A stretch of DNA of 32,547 bases from CAZDHT01 sp964505325 (GTDB lineage Bacteria > Planctomycetota > PUPC01): NCBI GenBank assembly GCA_964505325.1, contig CAZDHT010000030.1, positions 1 through 32,547 on the forward strand. Reading direction: 5' to 3'. How positions within the stretch are numbered: the first letter of the stretch is position 1; the number at the start of each line of letters is the position of its first letter. The notes beneath the pieces are model-generated. The model was given only the letters and a program-made list of their open reading frames with translations. It did not search any database and was not told the DNA's origin. Of this stretch, positions 16,574 to 23,493 are shown piece after piece. The position numbers and the translations under genes are program-made.

Positions 16574-16913
16574 TCGGAGCAGTGCGGAACCGCTGAAACC
16601 GCCGGATGGCCCGCTCGATCTCGCGCTCCGGCACCGTCCTCTCTTTTGTCAGCCCGTGCGAAAGAACGATCCGCTGCCGATGGAAGAAGTAGAGCAGACG
16701 GTAGTTTACCCTCAAGTGCCGGACCCGCAACTCGTGCACGCCATCCCTGAGGTAAGCGGCTTCCGGGCGGCGGAGGCCGGGGCCGCATTCCGCGAGCCGT
16801 TCGATTCTGACAATGAACTTGTTCTGCACCTTCTCAGGTTGCCGGTCAAGCCATTGCAGGGCAGGCGCGGTCCCGTCCTTCTCGGCGAAGAAGATGATCT
16901 CCGTTCGGGGCAC
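16551..16913 (-). CDS. higB: HigB/RelE-superfamily toxin (Gp49-like)
   Basis: The product is 120 residues from GTG 16913, with AGAGG upstream. The pattern fits the phage-derived Gp49-like/HigB branch of the RelE fold: an N-terminal strand (TEIIFFAEKDG), a helix (ALQWLDRQPEKVQNKFIVRI), then HELRVRHLRVNYRLLYFFHR and the C-terminal LSHGLTKERTVPEREIERA with its lysine/arginine residues. Such toxins cut mRNA on the ribosome. Length is normal and no inactivating change is visible. It forms an operon with the antitoxin. Confidence 0.87.
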   Translation of the reverse strand: MPRTEIIFFAEKDGTAPALQWLDRQPEKVQNKFIVRIERLAECGPGLRRPEAAYLRDGVHELRVRHLRVNYRLLYFFHRQRIVLSHGLTKERTVPEREIERAIRRFQRFRTAPSSYTYRG

Positions 16914-16933
16914 GGTCGCCTCTCACCAAGATG

Positions 16934-16963
16934 AGTATAGCATTATTGCGATGCTTCCGTCAA
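16934..16963 (-). promoter_or_regulatory. Promoter of the toxin-antitoxin operon with internal dyad
   Basis: TTGACG (16958-16963), an 18-base spacer, then TATACT (16934-16939), 21 bases before the toxin GTG. The spacer region contains the inverted repeat AGCAT/ATGCT, a plausible site for autorepression by the antitoxin. Confidence 0.6.
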
Positions 16964-17045
16964 CAGGAAAGTGCAATCTCTGTCGCCCCGGTACAGCGGC
17001 TCGGCCGCGCCGGCTGTGCCTCGCTCGGCGATGCAGCACCCCGGG

Positions 17046-17840
17046 CTACTTCTTCAGTCGCAGCATCCGCATCGCGTTGCCGCCGAAGATGGCATCCCGC
17101 CACTGCTTCGGGATGTTCAGCGCGTCGCACAGGTTGACGTAGTCGTTGTAGACGTCCTCGATCCAGTCGTTGCTGACGTCGGTGCCGAACACGATCTTCG
17201 AGTAGGGATGCTTCCGCTGGTGGCCCTTGTAGGGGTGGTTGCCGCGGTGCCACCAGAGCAGACCGTCGAGGAACTCGGGCGTCTTCTTCTTAAGGGTGGA
17301 ACCGCTCAGATCGAACCACAGGTTGGCGTTCCACCGCGCGGACATCGACGCCTCCTCGTACCACGGGTTGCCGAGGTGCGCGCCGTGCACATGAAGCTTC
17401 GGGAAGGCGCGGCAGATGGTGTCAAGATAGATGGGCCGCATCCGGTTCGAGTTGACGTCGTGGCCCGAGTCGCTGCGCCCGACGATGCCGAGATGGAAGA
17501 GGATGGGCATCTTGCACGCCTCGGCCGCGGCGTAGAGCGGGAAGTAGGCGGGGTCGTCGTAGTTGCGGTTGGTGCGAATGCACTTGAAGCCGACGAAGCC
17601 CTGCTCGTGGAATCGCCTGATGTCGGCGGGCGTGTGCATGTCGGGCACGAGGCGCGCGAACGGGATGATGCGGTCCGGGTGCCGCTGGTGCGCCTTCATC
17701 ACGCCCTCGTTGTTCGCCCCATAGTTCCCGGGGCAACTGAAGATGACGACCTTGTCCGTCCCCACCTTGTCGCAGGCCTTGAGCAGCCCCTTGATGTGCT
17801 TCTCGCTTCCGTCCGAATGCACGTGTGCGTCGATCTGCAT
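17046..17840 (-). CDS. Amidohydrolase-2 family protein
   Basis: The product is 264 residues. ATG 17840 is chosen because AGGAGG lies about 8 bases upstream and the protein then begins with the metal-binding IDAHVH. Further family features are LFHLG in the middle (metal-binding His), LHVHGAHLGNP, and FGTDVSND near the end with the conserved Asp. The family (PF04909) includes decarboxylases and lactonases acting on small carboxylic or sugar-derived compounds. It is cytoplasmic, with no signal peptide. It follows the oxidoreductase gene by 44 bases on the same strand, suggesting a two-step pathway on a shared substrate, possibly an oxidised sugar; this is inference. Confidence 0.85.
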   Translation of the reverse strand: MQIDAHVHSDGSEKHIKGLLKACDKVGTDKVVIFSCPGNYGANNEGVMKAHQRHPDRIIPFARLVPDMHTPADIRRFHEQGFVGFKCIRTNRNYDDPAYFPLYAAAEACKMPILFHLGIVGRSDSGHDVNSNRMRPIYLDTICRAFPKLHVHGAHLGNPWYEEASMSARWNANLWFDLSGSTLKKKTPEFLDGLLWWHRGNHPYKGHQRKHPYSKIVFGTDVSNDWIEDVYNDYVNLCDALNIPKQWRDAIFGGNAMRMLRLKK

Positions 17841-17884
17841 GACTGCTTCCTCCTTTTTCAAAGGTCGGATAGGACCTATGTGGC

Positions 17885-18997
17885 CTATTCGCGCAACTCA
17901 ATCCGTTTGCCCGGGCCTTCGGCGAAGGCTTCGAAGATGCGCGTCACCTGCCACGCCTGTTCGAGCGTGCCCTTGGCCGGCGGGCGGTCTTCGAGGACGG
18001 CCCGGGCGAACTCGTTGACTTCGTTATAGTAGCCGAGCAGGAAGAGCCCCTTGTTGTAGAGCTGTCCGAGCGAGAACTCGGGCTCCCACGTCGCGTTGAC
18101 CTCGTCCGCCGTGCCGGTGTAGTAGTCCGGCGCCGTGCCGTAGCCTTCGCCTTCCCGGTACGGCGGGTTGCGATGGTAGGTGACGCGCAGGCAGTTGTCG
18201 ACCACGATGTGGTGGCCGGCCTCGCCCACGATCGTCGTCCGTTCCATCCCGGCGTTGCGGGATGCACCGCAGGTTAGCGCCAGTGAAGCGACCGCGCCGG
18301 AGTCAAACGCAAACGTCGCGCCGGCGGAGCCGGCGGCGCTCCGTTCGTAGTACAACGTCTTCGGCATCCCGAGCAGAAACAGCATCAGGGATGTCGGGTG
18401 ACAGAGGTGGTCGAGGAACCCGACCACCGGCCGGACCCGCTCGCCCGCCAAGTACCGCCCCATCTCGTCCTGCGTCGGCACGTATTGCGGGTACTGAAGC
18501 AGCACCATCGAGACCTTGCCGAACTCCTCCGAGTCGGCCAACTCCTTCGCCTTCTCGTTCGCCGGGAAGAACATCTTCTTCATCCCGACGAGGACGTGCT
18601 TGCCGGACTGCTCGGCGGCGGCCTGTATCTTTTCGATCTCGGCACAGGATGCCGCGGGCGGCTTCTCAATCCACACGTGACATCCGGCGTTGAGGCAGTC
18701 CGCCGCGATGCGGGGAAAGAGGGGGCGGCCGCGGTCGTCGTAGTGGGTGACCACGAAGACCGCGTCGAGCTGTTCGTGCTCGAACATCTCGCGATAGTCG
18801 GAGTACGCGTTCTTCGCGCCGAACTTGCCGGCGAACGCGCGCGCCTTCTCAATGTCCAGGTCACACGTCGCGACCAGGCTCACCGGCGCGAACTGGAAGG
18901 TCGGGTAGATGTTCCGGAAGGAATGCGACCCGCACCCGATGAAGCCGGCGCGGATCTCCGGTTCGTCCTCAAGTTGGCCGCGAAACCCGATCCGCAT
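17885..18997 (-). CDS. Gfo/Idh/MocA-family oxidoreductase
   Basis: The product is 370 residues. The Rossmann NAD(P)-binding region is near the start (AGFIGCGSHSFRN), followed by VATCDLDIEKARAFAGKFG and the family's EKP signature in HVWIEKPPAAS. The second half (DHLCHPTSLMLFLLGMPK onward) is the alpha/beta substrate domain. These enzymes oxidise or epimerise sugars and cyclitols using a nicotinamide cofactor. There is no signal peptide, so it is cytoplasmic, whereas many planctomycete members are Tat-exported. The ribosome site before ATG 18997 is weak. It is first gene of an operon with the amidohydrolase. Confidence 0.87.
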   Translation of the reverse strand: MRIGFRGQLEDEPEIRAGFIGCGSHSFRNIYPTFQFAPVSLVATCDLDIEKARAFAGKFGAKNAYSDYREMFEHEQLDAVFVVTHYDDRGRPLFPRIAADCLNAGCHVWIEKPPAASCAEIEKIQAAAEQSGKHVLVGMKKMFFPANEKAKELADSEEFGKVSMVLLQYPQYVPTQDEMGRYLAGERVRPVVGFLDHLCHPTSLMLFLLGMPKTLYYERSAAGSAGATFAFDSGAVASLALTCGASRNAGMERTTIVGEAGHHIVVDNCLRVTYHRNPPYREGEGYGTAPDYYTGTADEVNATWEPEFSLGQLYNKGLFLLGYYNEVNEFARAVLEDRPPAKGTLEQAWQVTRIFEAFAEGPGKRIELRE

Positions 18998-19038
18998 CGT
19001 ACTGAGGCCCTGAGCGGCGCCGGCGACTGACCCGCCAC

Positions 19039-19067
19039 ATCCTACCGGCGCGGGCCGGCACGCGCAA
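19039..19067 (-). promoter_or_regulatory. Putative sigma-70 promoter of the oxidoreductase operon
   Basis: TTGCGC (19062-19067), a 17-base spacer, then TAGGAT (19039-19044), 41 bases before ATG 18997. The match is moderate. Confidence 0.4.
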
Positions 19068-19113
19068 TACCCGTTCGCGCCGTCGGCCGCGGGGACGGCG
19101 CCCGGGCCGGCTC

Positions 19114-19142
19114 TTGAATGCCGTCCTTTCTTGCCCTATGAT
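19114..19142 (+). promoter_or_regulatory. Putative sigma-70 promoter of the esterase-like gene
   Basis: TTGAAT (19114-19119), a 17-base spacer, then TATGAT (19137-19142), about 36 bases before ATG 19179. It faces away from the oxidoreductase promoter. Confidence 0.55.
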
Positions 19143-19178
19143 GGGCAGCGCCTGACACTCACCGGAGGAGAGCTACCG

Positions 19179-21185
19179 ATGGTTGATGAATATCTGTACG
19201 GCCACATGGTACAGGAGTATTACGTCGAGCGCGTGCGAGCGATCATGCGCGAGCGCGCCGCGGTCCGAGCGAAGATCAGGACGCTGGCCCAGTTGAGGCG
19301 CCTGCAGGCCGACGTGCGCCGCGACCTTCGCCGCGCGTTCGGGCCGTTCCCGAAGCGCACGGCGCTGAACCTCCGCGTCACCGGCACGGTCGAGCGCAAG
19401 AACTTCACCATCGAGAAGCTGATCTTCGAGAGCCGGCCGAGCTTCCCCGTGACGGCGAACCTGTACCTGCCGAAGCGCGGGATCGGGCCGCGACCGGCCG
19501 TGCTCGGTACGTGCGGCCACTCGACCCCGGGCAAGGGCGAGCCGCTCTATCAGGCGTTCAGCCGCCACTTGGCGCGGATGGGCTACGTGGTGCTCATCTA
19601 CGACCCCATCTCGCAGGGGGAGCGGATGCAGTTCCTCGGCCTGCCCAGGTCGCAGCAGCCGGGCGGCCTGTGCCCGGACCACAACATGATGGGCAACCAG
19701 ATGCACCTGCTCGGCGGCTACTTCGGTTCGTGGCGGGCGTGGGACGGTATCCGGGCGCTGGACGTGCTGCTCTCGCGGCCCGAGGTCGACCGGACGCGCG
19801 TCGGCGTCACCGGGAACTCCGGCGGCGGCACAATGAGCACGTGGCTGACGGGGCTCGACCAGCGGCTCACCATGGCCGCGCCGAGCTGCTTCGTCACGTC
19901 ATTTCTCAGCAACTTGGAGAATGAGGAATCGCAGGACGCGGAGCAGGTACCGCCGGGGCTGCTCGCCGCCGGGCTCGACCTGGCCGACTTCTTCGTGGCG
20001 TATCTGCCGCGGCCGGCGATCCTGCTGGGCAAGGCGAACGACTTCTTCGATCACCGCGGCCTCGAGGACACGTACGACGAGCTGCGGCGGCTGTACCGGA
20101 TTGCCGGCGCCGGGGATAACATCCAGCTCTTCATCGGGCCCGGCGACCACGGCTACACCGTCGAGAACCGCGAGGCGATGTATCGCTTCTTCAACCGGCA
20201 CACGGGACTGCGGGCGAACGCTCGCGAGCCGCAGCCGCTCAAGGCCGAGATCCCGCAGACCCTGCACGCCACGCCGAAGGGCCAAGTGCACTACCTGCGA
20301 CCCAAGCCGCGCACCGTGTCGGACTTCACGGCCGACGCCGCCCGCGAGCTGGCCGGCCGCCGCAAGCCGCTCGCCGGCGCGAAGCTGGCCGCCGCGATTA
20401 CAAAGCGGCTGGCGCTGCCAAAGCGCGCCGGCCCGCCGCACTACCGCGTGATGCGGACACAGTGGGTCCACCCGACGAAGGCGATGCGCCTCGCCGACAA
20501 CCGCTTCCCCATCGAGACCGAGCCGGGCGTGCAGGCGATGGTGCACGTGTTCTCGAAGACGCGGCTGTTCCACTTCCCCCCGGGCAAGTCCGCGACGCTC
20601 TACGTGTCGCACCTGTCGTCACGGGCGGAGCTGCTGGAGAAGCAGGTGCCGGCGGCCGATCCGCTGTTCGCCGTCGACGTTCGCGGCATCGGCGCAATGG
20701 CGGCCTTGACGTGCAGCCTTGGCGAGTTCTTCGCGCCGTACGATTCGGACTACATGTACGCGACGTACGGGCAGATGTTGAACGAGCCGTACAGCGGGCG
20801 GCGGGTGCACGACGTGTTGTGCGCGCTCGACCTGGTGGCGGACAAGGGCTACCGCGACGTGCATCTGGTCGGCCGCGGGATGGGTGCGATCTGGGCGACG
20901 TTCGCGGCGTGCCTGTACCCCGTCGTGAAGCGCGTGACGCTACACAACATGCTGCTTTCGTATCACGAGCTGGCGCAGACGCCGGTGTACAAGTGGCCGC
21001 TCTCGTCACTGGTTTTCGGGGTGCTCGAGGCGTTCGACCTGCCCGATTGCCTGCGCGAGCTGGCGAGGCGCAAGAAGCTGACCTTGGTGGCGCCGTGGAA
21101 TGCGCATCAGCGACCGTGGAAGCGCGAGGCGCTTCGTGCACACCTGAAAGCGCTCGGATTGTCCGGTATGCGCGTGAAGGTGTAG
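19179..21185 (+). CDS. Two-domain acetyl-esterase-like alpha/beta-hydrolase
   Basis: The product is 668 residues. The ATG at 19179 is chosen for its GGAGGAG site; upstream in-frame codons overlap the promoter. The first domain (about 75-345) has GNSGGG with nucleophile Ser214, a KANDFFDHRG acid region and GPGDHGY with His324, like acetyl xylan esterase and related carbohydrate esterases. The second half (about 400-665) looks like another alpha/beta-hydrolase domain, but its elbow reads GRGMG, without the serine, so it is probably non-catalytic. There is no signal peptide, so it is cytoplasmic. The 3' end is repeated in degenerate form at 26834-26908. Confidence 0.8.
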   Translation: MVDEYLYGHMVQEYYVERVRAIMRERAAVRAKIRTLAQLRRLQADVRRDLRRAFGPFPKRTALNLRVTGTVERKNFTIEKLIFESRPSFPVTANLYLPKRGIGPRPAVLGTCGHSTPGKGEPLYQAFSRHLARMGYVVLIYDPISQGERMQFLGLPRSQQPGGLCPDHNMMGNQMHLLGGYFGSWRAWDGIRALDVLLSRPEVDRTRVGVTGNSGGGTMSTWLTGLDQRLTMAAPSCFVTSFLSNLENEESQDAEQVPPGLLAAGLDLADFFVAYLPRPAILLGKANDFFDHRGLEDTYDELRRLYRIAGAGDNIQLFIGPGDHGYTVENREAMYRFFNRHTGLRANAREPQPLKAEIPQTLHATPKGQVHYLRPKPRTVSDFTADAARELAGRRKPLAGAKLAAAITKRLALPKRAGPPHYRVMRTQWVHPTKAMRLADNRFPIETEPGVQAMVHVFSKTRLFHFPPGKSATLYVSHLSSRAELLEKQVPAADPLFAVDVRGIGAMAALTCSLGEFFAPYDSDYMYATYGQMLNEPYSGRRVHDVLCALDLVADKGYRDVHLVGRGMGAIWATFAACLYPVVKRVTLHNMLLSYHELAQTPVYKWPLSSLVFGVLEAFDLPDCLRELARRKKLTLVAPWNAHQRPWKREALRAHLKALGLSGMRVKV

Positions 21186-21236
21186 GTTGACCCCGACGAG
21201 CCCGAACTGACGGGAACTTCACGTCACCCCCCCCGC

Positions 21237-22523
21237 TCACGGCCGGCGAGCTGCGGAGGCGCCCGTCTTTTCCCCGCGCATGTAAACCCACCAGTAAGCA
21301 GCGCCCACGAAGGCCGCCCCGCCGATGATGTTCCCCAGCGTGACGGGGACGAGGTTGGCAGTCAGGAACCGTCCCCATCCGAGCGACGAGGTGTCGACGC
21401 CGGCGGCGGCAGAGGTCCCTTTCAGGAACAGCCCCATGGGGACGAAGTACATGTTGGCCACGACGTGCTCGTAACCGAGAGCGACGAAGGCCATGATGGG
21501 GAAGAAAACGGCCAGGACCTTACCGGCGATCTCCTTGGCGGAGAGCGCCATCCACACCGCCAGGCACACGAGGCAGTTGCAGCCGATCCCGCGCAACAGC
21601 GCCTCGATGAATGGCAGGCTCACCTTGGCATTGGCGATGGCGACCGCCTTCGCCCCGACCGCGCCCGACCCCATCTTCCACAGGCCGGAGCCGTACATCA
21701 GCCCCGCCAGCAGCACCGCGCCGGCGAAATTCGCCGCGTACACCAACGCCCACCGGCCCAGCATCCGGCCCCAGCCGTACTCCTTCCCCAGCACGCTGGC
21801 GACCATCAGGTTGTTGCCGGTGAACAGCTCGGCGCCGGCGATGACGACGAGCATCAGCCCCACGGAGAAAACCGCCCCGATGAGCACCTGCGAAATCCCC
21901 ACCCCCACCGTGGCCGCGGCGTCGGATCCAACCAGGGTGGCCAGCGCCGCGCCAAACCCGATGTACACGCCCGCCAGCGCTCCGAGGATCAGCGTGTTCA
22001 GCACGGTCCCGGTCGCCTTCTTCACGCCGACGCTCTGCGTGACCAGGCGCGCTACGGCCTGCGGCGCTCGGTGTTCGTAGTCCGCCGGTCGGGGGCCGCC
22101 CTCCCGGATGCGCGCGAGGGCGCGGTCGATGGCGGGGGGGGAGGCGCCGCGCGGCGTCGCGGCGAGCGCCCGGTCGACCGCGCCGGTGATCTCCTCCGGG
22201 GTGAACGGCTTGCAGACATAGTCGGACACCCCCAGCCGGGTCGCCTCGGCCGCGGTGTCCACCGACCCGTAGCCGGTGATGATGAGCACGGCCATGTGTC
22301 CCCGGTCCTCGCGGGCGTGCCGAATGATCTCCATTCCGTCCATGTCCGGCATCTTCAGGTCGAACAGGGCGCAGTCGAAGTATCCGCGCCGGGCGCGGTC
22401 GAGCCCTTCTCGCCCCGTGCCGGCCGTCTCCACGTCGTAGCCGCGCCGGGCGAAGATTCTCTCGCAGCTCTCGCGAACGGTCGGGTCGTCATCGACGACC
22501 AGGATTCGATGGCGTCTCAGCAT
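21237..22523 (-). CDS. Receiver domain fused to FNT formate/nitrite-type channel
   Basis: The product is 428 residues. Residues 1-120 are a complete response-regulator receiver: acidic pocket Asp11-13, phospho-acceptor Asp55 (LFDLKMPDMDG), Thr83 and Lys105 (CKPFTP). A linker of about 30 residues leads to an FNT domain (about 150-415) with six expected helices. Its family motifs are AGAELFTGN (229-237), GIGCNCLVCLAVW (312-324) and GYEHVVANMYFVPMG, which holds the conserved central-pore His353. FNT proteins form pentameric channels for formate, nitrite, hydrosulfide, acetate or lactate. No methionine occurs between the receiver and the second helix, so a separate channel start is unlikely. The start follows the upstream regulator's stop by 12 bases and its ribosome site overlaps that stop, implying coupled translation. 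Confidence 0.92.
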   Translation of the reverse strand: MLRRHRILVVDDDPTVRESCERIFARRGYDVETAGTGREGLDRARRGYFDCALFDLKMPDMDGMEIIRHAREDRGHMAVLIITGYGSVDTAAEATRLGVSDYVCKPFTPEEITGAVDRALAATPRGASPPAIDRALARIREGGPRPADYEHRAPQAVARLVTQSVGVKKATGTVLNTLILGALAGVYIGFGAALATLVGSDAAATVGVGISQVLIGAVFSVGLMLVVIAGAELFTGNNLMVASVLGKEYGWGRMLGRWALVYAANFAGAVLLAGLMYGSGLWKMGSGAVGAKAVAIANAKVSLPFIEALLRGIGCNCLVCLAVWMALSAKEIAGKVLAVFFPIMAFVALGYEHVVANMYFVPMGLFLKGTSAAAGVDTSSLGWGRFLTANLVPVTLGNIIGGAAFVGAAYWWVYMRGEKTGASAARRP

Positions 22524-22535
22524 CCGGCTCTCCTC

Positions 22536-23162
22536 CTACCAAATCTCCGCTTCGAGCCGGCGCTCGAGCCACCGGCGCTCCTGGGGCGAGAGTTCGCCGC
22601 ACTCCTTCTCGATCCACGCGATGTCGCCGGACAGGATGGCGGCCTTGGCCTCCGGGGTCAGTGCATAGCCGGACAGGACCGGGCTGCCCTTGGCCCACAG
22701 CGACGTCGCGAAGTCCCGGTCGCGCGCGGCGAGCCCGAGCACTTCCTTCACCAGGCCCGCGTCCACCCGGAGCGGGGCCTCCGCTTCCGCCGGCGCCGGC
22801 GCCAGAGCCTGCTCCGCGGCCGTGCGAATCTGGTCGGGCGTGAACGGCTTCTCAATGTAGTCGGACACCCCCGCCTTCGTCGCCTCGACGGCGGAGGTGA
22901 CGGTTCCGTACCCGGTGATGATGATGACCGCGGTGTGGGGGCGCTGACTCCGCAAGGCTCCCACCAGCGTCATGCCGTCGAGGTCCGGCATCTTGAGGTC
23001 GGTGACCACGAGGTCGAACCGCTCCGACAGCGCACGGCTCATGCCGTCGCGCCCGCTCTGGGTCGTGTCCACCCGGTAACCGGCCTCGGACAGGATGCGC
23101 CGGCAGGTGTTCGTGACCGTCGGCTCGTCATCGACCACCAAGACCCTTCTTCGGGCATCCAT
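22536..23162 (-). CDS. Response regulator with small unusual C-terminal domain
   Basis: The product is 208 residues from ATG 23162, after GGAGGGAC. The receiver (1-120) is complete, with Asp11, Asp12, Asp55 (VVTDLKMPD), Thr83 and Lys105, and resembles the channel's receiver closely (GVSDY..KPFTP in both). After an Ala/Pro linker, residues about 133-208 form a small helical domain (GLVKEVLGLAARDRDFATSL, then YALTPEAKAAILSGDIAWIE). There is no DNA-binding or enzymatic output motif. The 'LTPE..A.L.GD' pattern recalls LigA/Nif11-like small helical folds; that is a tentative impression. It may be a phosphate relay, a sink, or an adaptor for the channel. First gene of the operon. Confidence 0.88.
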   Translation of the reverse strand: MDARRRVLVVDDEPTVTNTCRRILSEAGYRVDTTQSGRDGMSRALSERFDLVVTDLKMPDLDGMTLVGALRSQRPHTAVIIITGYGTVTSAVEATKAGVSDYIEKPFTPDQIRTAAEQALAPAPAEAEAPLRVDAGLVKEVLGLAARDRDFATSLWAKGSPVLSGYALTPEAKAAILSGDIAWIEKECGELSPQERRWLERRLEAEIW

Positions 23163-23224
23163 TTCAGGTCCCTCCGTCCGGTTTGCCTCAGCCGAAACGC
23201 CATCGGCCTCTGACGGGCGACAAG

Positions 23225-23240
23225 AGCAAACCGCGTGCCA
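23225..23240 (-). promoter_or_regulatory. Sigma-54 promoter of the regulator-channel operon
   Basis: The - strand reads TGGCACGCGGTTTGCT: TGGCAC, five bases, TTGCT. Both the GG (-24) and GC (-12) elements match consensus. Transcription would start near 23213, about 50 bases before ATG 23162. It needs a sigma-54 activator, and one is encoded 2.2 kb away in the same cassette. Confidence 0.88.
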
Positions 23241-23274
23241 AAACCCGGGATAGAATCGAGGTCGGGGCGGGACT

Positions 23275-23309
23275 CGTCATAACCCGCCAGCGCGCAATGG
23301 GTTATGACG
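23275..23309. promoter_or_regulatory. Perfect 11-bp inverted repeat, probable activator site
   Basis: CGTCATAACCC (23275-23285) and GGGTTATGACG (23299-23309) are exact complements around a 13-base spacer. The centre is about 79 bases upstream of the predicted sigma-54 start. This is the usual position for an NtrC-type activator binding site, most likely for the NtrC-type protein of this cassette. Confidence 0.75.
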
Positions 23310-23437
23310 GAACACCCCACTGCCCAGCCGCCGGTTGGACGCGGCCCGCGCGAGCGAACTGCATGTTCGGACGCACCAACTGTACATGACCCGCATACGC
23401 CCGCGCCCGCGCGCCCGGGATTATTCCCCCCCGCCCC

Positions 23438-23466
23438 TTGTCGAATCAGCCGCCCGGCTGTAGGAT
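23438..23466 (+). promoter_or_regulatory. Putative sigma-70 promoter of the kinase-activator operon
   Basis: TTGTCG (23438-23443), a 17-base spacer, then TAGGAT (23461-23466), 27 bases before the kinase ATG. The match is moderate and would give low constitutive expression. The rest of the 331-base divergent gap holds the sigma-54 promoter and its dyad; nothing else is seen. Confidence 0.45.
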
Positions 23467-23493
23467 GATGGACACAATAACGGGGCCGTTTGG

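Noticed and set aside
21186..21236. Intrinsic terminator between the convergent hydrolase and channel genes
   Set aside because: Only a five-base TGACG/CGTCA stem is present, followed on the + strand by a C run rather than T, so it is too weak to call.
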